DNA from: a bacterium
GTDB taxonomy: Bacteria; SZUA-182; SZUA-191; JAJRXT01
Assembly: GCA_024277675.1 (NCBI GenBank)
Contig: JAJRUS010000047.1
Coordinates: 1 to 37,790, forward strand
Length of the DNA stretch: 37,790 nucleotides
Direction of reading: 5' to 3'
In this document: positions 7,590 to 15,519 of the stretch, in pieces
How the letters are laid out: each line of letters begins with the position of its first letter
How positions within the stretch are numbered: the first letter of the stretch is position 1
Program-made: the position numbers and the translations under genes
The notes under the pieces: model-generated
Told to the model about the DNA's origin: nothing
Seen by the model: the letters and a program-made list of their open reading frames with translations, nothing else
Database searches by the model: none

Positions 7590-9005
7590 ATGAACGTTCT
7601 ATTAATGTGGCCGCCGGCTTTCGGCAAGCGAATCAGGGCTGAGGTTTCAGCCGAGGTGGAAAAGGAGGCCGGGGTGTATCCCTCGCTGGGGATATTATAC
7701 ATTGCGGCTTATCTGGAACAAAACACCGAACATAAAGTAAAAGTGTTGGATGGCAAGTTGGAGGTGATCGATGCCCAGCGGATGGCTGAGGTCATCAAAA
7801 AAGAAAAACCGGAAATTGTGGGTATTACCACGCTGACCTTTAATATCCTGGCGGTACTTGAAATCGCCGGCATAATAAAAGAGCTTGATCCCGACATTCT
7901 CATTTGCCTGGGCGGTCCGCATGTTTCGGTTTATCCGATGCAGACGCTGAAGCTTAAACATGTCGATTTGGTGGTGGTCGGGGAAGGGGAGCTGGTTTTC
8001 TCTGACCTGGTGGAGGCGATTTCAAGCGGGGCTGATTTATCGGCTATTCCAGGGATTGGCTATTATAAACAGGGGATTCCGACGCTTAATCCGGGAAAAA
8101 ATTACATCGAAGAGCTTGATATGCTGCCTTTTCCCGCCCGGCATCTGGTTGATATGAGTAAATGTTACTCCCTGCTGGGAAAATCCAAGACCATGATAAC
8201 CCTTCAGAGTACCAGGGGCTGTCCTTATAAGTGTATTTATTGTGATCAGCAAAGTGGAAAAAAGTTGAGAAAACGCTCGCTCGAAAGCTTATTGGCTGAG
8301 ATTGAATCAATTGTTGAGCTGGGATTTAGCGACCTTTTCTTCATTGATGACCTCTTTACTACAGATCGCGGGCGGGTGATGGCTTTTTGTGAGGAGATAA
8401 TCCGGCGAAAGTTAAAAATAGATTTTAAAATAAGCGCCCGGGTGAACCTGGTGGACAAAGAAATGTTGTTAATGCTTAAGGCAGCCGGCTGCTATCGTAT
8501 TCACTACGGGGCGGAAAGCGGCAGCCAGCAAGTGCTGGATTCTCTTAAAAAGGGAATAGTTCTGAAGCAGACCGAAGCCGCGATAAGATGTTCGGCTGAG
8601 GCAGGCATTGACTCATTGGCTTATTTTATGATTGGGAGTCCCGGAGAGACCAGGGAACAAGTATTTGAAACCATAGATTTTGCCCGTAAGCTAAATCCGA
8701 CCTACGCCCAATTCAGCATAACTACGCCTTATCCTGATACGGAGCTATATAAACTGGGACTTGCGCAGGGGGTTTTTACCGATGATTTTTGGGGAAAATA
8801 TGCGGAGAATCCCAGCGAAGGTTTTACTCCACAACTGTGGACTGAACACTTATCGGCAGCGGAGCTTTTGCGTCTGGCCAATAAGGCGCATCAGAAGTTT
8901 TACTTTAGACCGACTTATATTATGGCTGAAATCTTAAAAACTAAAAGTCTTGATGAGTTCAAGAAAAAATTTAAAACCGCCTGTCGTTTACTCTGGGCCA
9001 GTTAG
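7590..9005 (+). CDS. B12-binding-domain radical SAM protein (BchE/HpnJ-like architecture)
   Basis: This 471-residue protein has an N-terminal cobalamin-binding fold: an LGILYIAAYLEQ helix, VGITTLTFN, LGGPHVSVYP and VVGEGE. A radical SAM domain follows with RGCPYKCIYCDQQ (C-x3-C-x2-C) near residue 210 and later GAESGSQQVL and GSPGETREQ. As in other BchE-class proteins, the classical DxHxxG base-off motif is absent (LDGKLE stands there). The PFPARHLVDM linker is shared with the products of the next gene and of 11789-13234. Known relatives perform C- or P-methylation, ring formation or other radical chemistry. With glycosyltransferases around it, a sugar or lipid-linked glycan is a plausible but unproven substrate. 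Confidence 0.88.
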   Translation: MNVLLMWPPAFGKRIRAEVSAEVEKEAGVYPSLGILYIAAYLEQNTEHKVKVLDGKLEVIDAQRMAEVIKKEKPEIVGITTLTFNILAVLEIAGIIKELDPDILICLGGPHVSVYPMQTLKLKHVDLVVVGEGELVFSDLVEAISSGADLSAIPGIGYYKQGIPTLNPGKNYIEELDMLPFPARHLVDMSKCYSLLGKSKTMITLQSTRGCPYKCIYCDQQSGKKLRKRSLESLLAEIESIVELGFSDLFFIDDLFTTDRGRVMAFCEEIIRRKLKIDFKISARVNLVDKEMLLMLKAAGCYRIHYGAESGSQQVLDSLKKGIVLKQTEAAIRCSAEAGIDSLAYFMIGSPGETREQVFETIDFARKLNPTYAQFSITTPYPDTELYKLGLAQGVFTDDFWGKYAENPSEGFTPQLWTEHLSAAELLRLANKAHQKFYFRPTYIMAEILKTKSLDEFKKKFKTACRLLWAS

Positions 9006-9008
9006 GTT

Positions 9009-10466
9009 ATGAATATATTATTAGTGCGCACTAAAATTATATCCCAACGCATAGCTTCTGACTATGAGGGGCGTTTTGTGCCGGTGGGCCTGTTGTTGGT
9101 GGCTGCGGTTTTAGAGCAGGCGGGACATCTGGTTGAGTTTACCGATCTTTCAATAACCGATATGCAGACGCTGCAACACCGGCTTTCAGTATTTAAACCG
9201 CAGTTGGTTGGAATCGGCGCTATGTCGGTTGAATATGAACGGGTAGTTGAATTAGCCGCTATATGCAGAGAAAAGCTTCCCCACGCTGAAATTGTAGTGG
9301 GTGGGCCGATTGCCTCGGCTAATCCGGTTAAATTGCTGGAGGATTCAGTTATCGATTATGCGGTATTGGGGGAGGGCGAGGAAACCATAGTTGAGCTGGC
9401 TGATTGTGTGGAGCATAAAAAAGATGTTTCGGCTATACGCGGGATAGCCTTTAAACGAGAGGGGAGGGCGGTCGTTAATAAAAGAAGAGGAAATGTCGAG
9501 CTGGCCCAAAATCCATATCCGGCAAGGCACTTAATTGATATGGAAAAGTACATTTCAACCTATACTGAGCGCTTTCAGCAGCCACAAGTAGCCGGCCGCC
9601 CCATCCGGGGCACCAACCTGACGGTTTCCCGGGGTTGTCCTTATAGCTGTATTTATTGTGATAAGAATGTTTTTGGGAATAAATGGCGGGTGCGGCCGGT
9701 GGCGCATGTATTGGATGAGATTGAGCATTTGGGCGGTGAGTACGGGATTAATGCGCTGATGTTTGATGATGATATTTTTGACTTAAATAAAGCATGGGTC
9801 AGGGATTTTTGTGCGGGAGTAAAAAAAAGACAACTCAAGGTTATCTGGCACTGCAACAGTCGTTGCAATCACTCGGATGCCGGGTTGTTTGCCCTGATGT
9901 ATGAGGCGGGATGCCGTTCTATAGCTTTTGGAATTGAATATGGAAATCAGGCTGTGCTGGATAGGGTTAAGAAAAAACTAAAGGTAGCCGAGATTGAGCG
10001 AAGTGTGTATATGGCGAAAGCCGCCGGTTTTTTTGTAACCGGTTATTTCATGTTGGGGATGTTGGACGAAACCAGAGAGACTATAAACGATACGATTAAG
10101 CTGGCGGTTAAGCTACCGTTCGATGCCGGTGGATTCGGCATAACTGTGCCGATGATGGGCACTGAGTTGTTTCGGCTGGCGGCAGACAGGGGTTTGGTTG
10201 AGCCTGATAGTTGGGGCCAGAAGGATAGAACCCGCTATCGCTCAAATTTAACCAAGAATTTATCCTATGAGGAGCTTGATAAATTATTGAGATTAGCCGG
10301 TTGGAAATTTTTCTGGTCAAGGGAAAGCCGAAAAACGCCTAAATTTATTAACCGTACCATTTCAGAAAGTTTCCCGCTGCTATATTGGATCGGTGGCGGG
10401 GATTTTCAGGGGCTTGTATCTAAGCTGAATTCCATAAGAAGGAACTTGCGGTTGCCACTCCCCTGA
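9009..10466 (+). CDS. B12-binding-domain radical SAM protein, second copy
   Basis: This 485-residue protein follows its neighbour by three bases. The N-terminal B12-binding fold shows VGLLLVAAVLEQAGH, VVGGPIASANP and VLGEGEETI. The radical SAM motif is SRGCPYSCIYCDKN, followed by MFDDDIFDLN, GIEYGNQAVLDR and MLGMLDETRET. The usual GGPH is GGPI here, and no DxHxxG is present. Overall order matches the preceding protein, so these look like divergent paralogues rather than a recent duplication. The ribosome binding site is poor (TAGG close to the ATG), which fits translational coupling. Substrate and reaction are unknown; see the finding on the radical SAM block. Confidence 0.87.
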   Translation: MNILLVRTKIISQRIASDYEGRFVPVGLLLVAAVLEQAGHLVEFTDLSITDMQTLQHRLSVFKPQLVGIGAMSVEYERVVELAAICREKLPHAEIVVGGPIASANPVKLLEDSVIDYAVLGEGEETIVELADCVEHKKDVSAIRGIAFKREGRAVVNKRRGNVELAQNPYPARHLIDMEKYISTYTERFQQPQVAGRPIRGTNLTVSRGCPYSCIYCDKNVFGNKWRVRPVAHVLDEIEHLGGEYGINALMFDDDIFDLNKAWVRDFCAGVKKRQLKVIWHCNSRCNHSDAGLFALMYEAGCRSIAFGIEYGNQAVLDRVKKKLKVAEIERSVYMAKAAGFFVTGYFMLGMLDETRETINDTIKLAVKLPFDAGGFGITVPMMGTELFRLAADRGLVEPDSWGQKDRTRYRSNLTKNLSYEELDKLLRLAGWKFFWSRESRKTPKFINRTISESFPLLYWIGGGDFQGLVSKLNSIRRNLRLPLP

Positions 10467-10560
10467 CCCAACTTAGTCGGGCTTCGTTATGTCTATGTCT
10501 GTATTTGATGAAAAGCTTAAATTTATCAGCTTCCATAAAGCTTAACCTGAGGTTTTTATT

Positions 10561-11808
10561 ATGGTACATGCTGAATTAGCCTGGAAGAGAATTCTGGGTA
10601 ATTTTATCGACTTTACAGCAGGATACGTATTCAAATTTCTATGCTTAATCAGGGTTGTTAAAGTGGATAGAACTGACTTAAGCGCATTAAAGCCCCAAAA
10701 TATTCTGGTTATCAGAACCGATAGTATGGGAGATGTGGTGATGAGCACCCCGGTTTACCGGGCTATAAAAGACAAGTATCCGAAAGCCAAGGTATTTGCT
10801 TTAATCAGAAGCGGATTCTGCGAGGTGCTGCTGGACAACCCCAATGTTGACCAGATTATTACCCATGATGTTCCCTGGAACAAGGAGCGTTCCGGCTGGC
10901 TTACCAGAATGAAAATAATATTTTCAATTGAAACGCTTTTATATCCCTTCAGGTTAGTCCGGGTTATCCGATTATTAAGGCGGCAAAAGTTTGATCTGGG
11001 TATCGATTTGCTGGGCGATTTCCGCAATATTTTGTTCTTCATGGTAGCTGCCGGGGTGAAGCGCCGTTTGAGCTTTAGTCGTACCGGCGGAGAGTATTTT
11101 CTAACCGATTTTGTTGAATATGATATTAAAGAAAATCAACTGACCAACCACGCTTGCCTGCTTAAAAAACTCGGCATAAATAATGTCGATGCCAAGCTGG
11201 AAATATTTGTTTCTCAAAAAGTAAAGGCAGAGGTCAGCGATATGTTAAAGGCTCACGGGGTTAATAATGGAGCCGCCCTGGTTGTTATGCATCCGGGCGC
11301 AAAGAAAATCCAACGCTGGCCGGCGGAGAATTTTGCCCGACTGGGCAAGCGGTTGATAGAGGAATTCAATATAAAACTGTTGTTGACCGGCGTCGGTAGT
11401 GATTTAGGCTTAAAGCAGAAAATGGAGCCCATCTTAAACGGAGCGGCGGTCTCCTTAATGGGCAGCACCAATATTCCCCAACTGGCGGCGCTTTTGTCGC
11501 AGCAGGTGTTGCTCATCTGTAATGATACGGGAGTTATGCATGTTGCTTCTGCGGTGAATTGTAAGACTTTGGCTGTCTTCGGCCCGACTAACCCTGGGGC
11601 CTTTGCTCATCCCAATATCGAGGTAATTCAACCCAGGCTGCCTTGTAAATTGAGTCCGCATGAAAAATGTGAAAAAAAGAGCGTGTTTCCGGGAGCTTGT
11701 ATGAATGAAACTAAAGTGGATATTGTTTATGAGCGGGTTAGAGATTTACTGGCAGAAAATGTGGCGGGAAAACGAAAGGATAGTTTCAATGAAAATGCTA
11801 TTAGTTAA
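10561..11808 (+). CDS. Glycosyltransferase family 9 (heptosyltransferase-like)
   Basis: This 415-residue GT-B enzyme has the GT9 hallmarks. RTDSMGDVVMSTPVYRAI lies near residue 60, after an N-terminal extension, and is the WaaF/WaaC-type opening. MHPGAKKIQRWP and NDTGVMHVASAV plus FGPTNP form the donor-binding C-terminal half. A Cys-rich segment (PCKLSPHEKCEKK with GACM) near the end is common in environmental GT9 proteins. The family includes ADP-heptose transferases. The second block of this locus makes a heptose nucleotide of the GDP type, so a heptose donor is possible, though GT9 enzymes usually take ADP-L,D-heptose. A 94-base gap separates it from the preceding gene. Confidence 0.88.
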   Translation: MVHAELAWKRILGNFIDFTAGYVFKFLCLIRVVKVDRTDLSALKPQNILVIRTDSMGDVVMSTPVYRAIKDKYPKAKVFALIRSGFCEVLLDNPNVDQIITHDVPWNKERSGWLTRMKIIFSIETLLYPFRLVRVIRLLRRQKFDLGIDLLGDFRNILFFMVAAGVKRRLSFSRTGGEYFLTDFVEYDIKENQLTNHACLLKKLGINNVDAKLEIFVSQKVKAEVSDMLKAHGVNNGAALVVMHPGAKKIQRWPAENFARLGKRLIEEFNIKLLLTGVGSDLGLKQKMEPILNGAAVSLMGSTNIPQLAALLSQQVLLICNDTGVMHVASAVNCKTLAVFGPTNPGAFAHPNIEVIQPRLPCKLSPHEKCEKKSVFPGACMNETKVDIVYERVRDLLAENVAGKRKDSFNENAIS

Positions 11809-13234
11809 TGCCCCACCGATTAAGGAGCTAGGGATTACCGGTCAGATATATCCTCCCCTGGGGATATTATATTTGGCGGCTTATGCCAGAAAACATATGG
11901 ATAATCTGGAAATAAAAGCCATTGATGGGTATAAAGAAGACAAAAAGAAGCTGGCGGATAAAATAATTAAATACAACCCGGATGTTTTGGGAATGTCTTT
12001 TACTACCCAGGCCGCTACCGGGGCCTATAAGTTAATAAATGAGATAAAGGCGCAAAATAAGGGGATATGGGTGGTTAATGGGGGGCCTCATCCTACTATA
12101 ATGCCTGAGGAATCCTTCCAAAGGTCAAAGACCGACATGGTGGTTATCGGCGAAGGGGAGGCAACCTTATTAGAAATATTACAGAAAATCGAAAGCCGGG
12201 GGGATATCGGTTCCATTAAGGGAACTGCTGTTTTGACTGATGGGAAATATCACCAAAACGTATATCGCCCGCTCATCGAGAATCTTGATGACATTCCGTT
12301 TCCCGCCAGGGATTTATTGGATATTACCAAGTATCCGGGTTACTTGTATAAAAAATATCGGGTTGATACCGACATTATATCCGCCAGGGGTTGTCCCTTT
12401 AATTGCACTTATTGTTCTAATCCGGTGTGGAAGCTTCAAAAACCATGGTATCGGCTGCGGTCGCCTGAGAATGTGGTTGATGAGATGGAGTTTATCGTAG
12501 CCGAATATGGTATCAGAGAGATTTTTGACGAGACCGATGAATTTAACGGAAATAAGCGCTGGGCTAAGGCAGTCTGCGATGAAATTATAAACCGGAAACT
12601 CGATATAGTCTGGAAGGCCCAGATGCGGGTTGATAACCTGGATGAAGAATTGGCGGATAAGCTGAAAAAATCCGGCTTCTGGATGGCCCTGTTCGGGTTG
12701 GAAAGCGCCAACGAGAGAACCTTGAAAGGGATCAATAAGCAGCAAACCATAGCGCAAATGGAAAATGCCTTAAATATTATGAAAGAACGAGGCATAAAGT
12801 GTTTTGGGCTATTTATGGCCTTTAACGTTTGGGAAGAGGGCGGACGGCTTTGTTATGAGGATAAGGCAGCGTCATTTAAGACCTTGTCTTATATTAAGCG
12901 ATTGATACATGATAAAAAGCTGGATCTGTTCGGCTGGTCGATGACCACCCCCTATCCGGGGAGCCGCTTATATGGTATATCAGAGAAATATAATTTAGTA
13001 GCTGGGGCTGGCGCCGGTAATTGGGAGGATTTTGACTCTGGGGCCAATTTTCTGTTGCAGTTGCCCACGGTAAATGAAGCTGATTGGCTGGAGGTCATAA
13101 ATACCGGTAAAAGATTACAGGCTAAGCGTTTAATTGCCAGCGGCGCCTTCAGTTTGAGCGCTTTCCCCTTGTATCTGAAGAAGGGCTATTCTTTGGTCAA
13201 GAGAAATATGGAGAAGGTTGCTAACCCAAGGTAA
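11789..13234 (+). CDS. B12-binding-domain radical SAM protein, third copy
   Basis: I chose ATG 11789, which has AAAGGA eight bases upstream and gives MKMLLVNAPP, the usual family N-terminus. An ATG at 11705 would add 28 residues from inside the GT9 gene. The product is 481 residues. The B12-binding part shows PPLGILYLAAYARKH, VNGGPHPTIMPEE and VVIGEGEATL. The radical SAM part has ARGCPFNCTYCSNP, then FGLESANERTLKGI. The linker PFPARDLLDITKY echoes its two relatives upstream. Its 5' end overlaps the GT9 gene by 20 bases and it abuts the next radical SAM gene directly. It is the most diverged of the three and may act on a different substrate. Confidence 0.87.
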   Translation: MKMLLVNAPPIKELGITGQIYPPLGILYLAAYARKHMDNLEIKAIDGYKEDKKKLADKIIKYNPDVLGMSFTTQAATGAYKLINEIKAQNKGIWVVNGGPHPTIMPEESFQRSKTDMVVIGEGEATLLEILQKIESRGDIGSIKGTAVLTDGKYHQNVYRPLIENLDDIPFPARDLLDITKYPGYLYKKYRVDTDIISARGCPFNCTYCSNPVWKLQKPWYRLRSPENVVDEMEFIVAEYGIREIFDETDEFNGNKRWAKAVCDEIINRKLDIVWKAQMRVDNLDEELADKLKKSGFWMALFGLESANERTLKGINKQQTIAQMENALNIMKERGIKCFGLFMAFNVWEEGGRLCYEDKAASFKTLSYIKRLIHDKKLDLFGWSMTTPYPGSRLYGISEKYNLVAGAGAGNWEDFDSGANFLLQLPTVNEADWLEVINTGKRLQAKRLIASGAFSLSAFPLYLKKGYSLVKRNMEKVANPR

Positions 13235-14269
13235 ATGATGAAAACCCTCAAACAACCGATAGATGCAGTGCTGGCAGTTACCTATAACTGTAATGCCAGG
13301 TGCGTGATGTGCAATATCTGGCAGGATAAGCCCCGGCTTGAGAACCAGCTTGGGGCTAAAGCTTATGCGAATCTTCCGTTGTCCTTAAAATATATTAATG
13401 TTTCCGGTGGGGAGCCGTTTTTACGGGACGATCTGCCTGAGATAATCAGGGTATTGAAAAAAAGATGCCCCAAATCCCGGATCATAATTTCGACCAATGG
13501 CTTTTTACCCGAACGCATATATGCCATGATGCAGGAGATACAGCATATTGATCCGGGGGTGGGGGTCGGCTTGTCTTTGGATGGCATTGGGTATATGCAT
13601 GAGCAGACAAGAGGGATTGAGGGGGCTTATGATAAGGTGATGCAATCTCTTGAGAAGCTTAAAACCCTTGGGATTAAGAATATACGCTTTGGATTTACCG
13701 CCGCTAAAGAAAATATCAGCCATTTTTATAGGGTTTATGAGTTGGCAAATAATTTAGGGGTTCAGTTTAGTTGTGCGGTGGCTCAGGATTCCAGCCATTA
13801 TTTTAAGACCCAAAATAATATAACCGTTGATAAGAATATTTTAAAAAAAGAGTTGGCATACATTGTCGAAAATGAAATAAAATCATTTTCCCCGAAAAAG
13901 TGGGCCCGGGCTTTTTTTGCCCAGGGGTTATCTGATTTTGCTCATGGTAATGGGCGCCCTTTAAGTTGCCGGGCCGGCGAAGATTTTTTCTTCATAAATC
14001 CTTATGGGGATATATATCCGTGTAATGTATTGGATAAGGTAATGGGGAATATTAAAAATTTCAATTTTGCAGCGCTGTGGGGTAGTAAAAAGGCCGAGCA
14101 AATTAGAGGCATTGTGCAGCAATGCCAGGCCAGATGTTGGATGATTTGTACTGCCAGAACAGCAATCAAGGAACATCCGCTAAGAACCGGGTGGTGGATA
14201 TTAAACCAAAAAACCCGAAGTCATTTGGGCTTCCCCAGGGAAAATTGTGGGGTTCAAAGGGATACATGA
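13235..14269 (+). CDS. Radical SAM protein with SPASM-like C-terminus
   Basis: This 344-residue protein starts immediately after the previous stop. The cluster motif CNARCVMC lies at residues 19-26, and NVSGGEPFLRDDLPE supplies the SAM-binding GGEP. STNGF, GLSLDGIG and FTAAKENI follow in the order expected of the TIM barrel. The C-terminus has SCRAGEDFFFINPYGDIYPC and later CQARCWMICTAR, a shortened SPASM-like auxiliary cluster region. The last codons overlap the start of the GT4 gene. No cobalamin domain is present. Relatives occur in many surface-glycan loci without assigned reactions. The tail after CTAR (to residue 344) is basic and not recognisable. Confidence 0.85.
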   Translation: MMKTLKQPIDAVLAVTYNCNARCVMCNIWQDKPRLENQLGAKAYANLPLSLKYINVSGGEPFLRDDLPEIIRVLKKRCPKSRIIISTNGFLPERIYAMMQEIQHIDPGVGVGLSLDGIGYMHEQTRGIEGAYDKVMQSLEKLKTLGIKNIRFGFTAAKENISHFYRVYELANNLGVQFSCAVAQDSSHYFKTQNNITVDKNILKKELAYIVENEIKSFSPKKWARAFFAQGLSDFAHGNGRPLSCRAGEDFFFINPYGDIYPCNVLDKVMGNIKNFNFAALWGSKKAEQIRGIVQQCQARCWMICTARTAIKEHPLRTGWWILNQKTRSHLGFPRENCGVQRDT

Positions 14270-15366
14270 TGAAAATGAAAATAGCAATTACCGGCACCCT
14301 GGGTCTTCCGGTTACTTATGGAGGGGTAGAAAGGCAAGTGGAACAAATTTGCAGCCGCCTGGTTGACAGGGGACATGAGGTAACCGTTTATTGCCGGTCT
14401 TATTATAGTCGCCTGGCAGATGATTGTTATGAGGGTATAAAGCTGGTCAGGCTGCCCTCTATTAAAACCAAACATCTGGATAATTTCAGCCATACGTTTA
14501 TTTCAACTATTGATTCCTTACTTAATGGGTTTGATATTGTGCACTATCATTCTTTAGGGCCGGCTGTCTTTTCCTGCCTCCCCCGTATAAGGCACAAAAA
14601 AACGGTGGTCACCATTCATGGGCTTGACTGGCAGCGCAAAAAGTGGGGTAGGTTGGCTTCAGAGTATTTAAAAGCCTCAGAGAGGTTTGCCCTCTACTTT
14701 CCTAATGGCACCATCGGGGTTTCCAAACAAATTCAGCGCTATATTAGACAAAAATATCGCCGGGAAATTTAATATATCCCCAACGGGGTAAATATATCCA
14801 AACCGCTGCCGCCCAATAAAATTAAGGAAGTAGGGCTGGAAAAAGATGGTTATATGCTGTATTTGGGGAGGTTGGTGCCGGAGAAGGGTTGCCATTATCT
14901 TATTGAAGCCTATAACAAGCTTAATACAGACTTGAAACTGGTGATTGCCGGTGATTCGCGCTTTACCGATAAGTATGTAACCAGCCTGAAGAAATTGGCT
15001 GATGAGCGAACAATGTTTTTGGGTAACGTTACCGGAGTGCTTTTGGCAGAGTTGCTCAGTAATGCTTATTTGTTAGTACAACCATCTGAATTGGAAGGGC
15101 TTTCTATATCTTTGCTGGAAGCGATGAGTTACGGTAAGTGTGCGGTAACCAGCGATATTCCGGAAGAGATTGAGGTGCTGGCGGACTGTGGGGTTACTTT
15201 TTCAAATAAAGATACTAATGACTTACGGGAAAAGCTGGATATGCTTATTAAGAATCCAAGCTTAGTCAACCGGCTGGGGGAAAGCGCCAGGAAGAGGGTA
15301 AGTCAAAACTATAATTGGGACAGGATCACAGATGAAACGGAGAGTTTATATCATTCATTACTCTAA
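14269..15366 (+). pseudogene. Glycosyltransferase family 4 gene interrupted by an in-frame TAA at 14770-14772
   Basis: Read through, this is a complete GT4 enzyme of about 365 codons. The N-terminal half has GTLGLPVTYGGVERQVEQI and VTIHGLDWQRKKWG. After IGVSKQIQRYIRQKYRREI comes TAA, and the same frame continues at once with YIPNGVN, YLGRLVPEKG and PSELEGLSISLLEAM (the E-x7-E donor motif). No frameshift is involved: one codon has become a stop, exactly at the start of the second domain. I start at ATG 14269 (AAGGG seven bases upstream); ATG 14266 is equally possible. ATG 14854 could restart translation, but it would lose the YIPNGVN strand. Explanations are a nonsense mutation, a split two-chain enzyme, readthrough or a sequencing error. 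Confidence 0.8.
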
Positions 15367-15428
15367 AACGAGGGGAAAAATTAGCTCGAATAGTAATATA
15401 TATCTTAACCATAAGCCGCATTCTACAA

Positions 15429-15457
15429 TTGAAATAGTGCATCAATAATAATATAAT
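15429..15457 (+). promoter_or_regulatory. Sigma-70-type promoter for the wbaP/heptose block
   Basis: TTGAAA (15429-15434) and TATAAT (15452-15457) are separated by 17 bases in the 153-base gap after the broken GT4 gene. The first start codon follows about 60 bases downstream. This fits a new transcription unit for the phosphosugar transferase, epimerase and heptose genes. Confidence 0.65.
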
Positions 15458-15519
15458 GATTACGATCACTTTCTGGTTTTAGTGGAGAGCCGGTGTTATA
15501 AAGCACAGGAAATAGCCCT

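Noticed and set aside
12314-12795. Reverse reading frames of 147 and 119 codons over the third B12 radical SAM gene.
   Set aside because: The forward strand carries all radical SAM motifs, and the reverse products resemble nothing.
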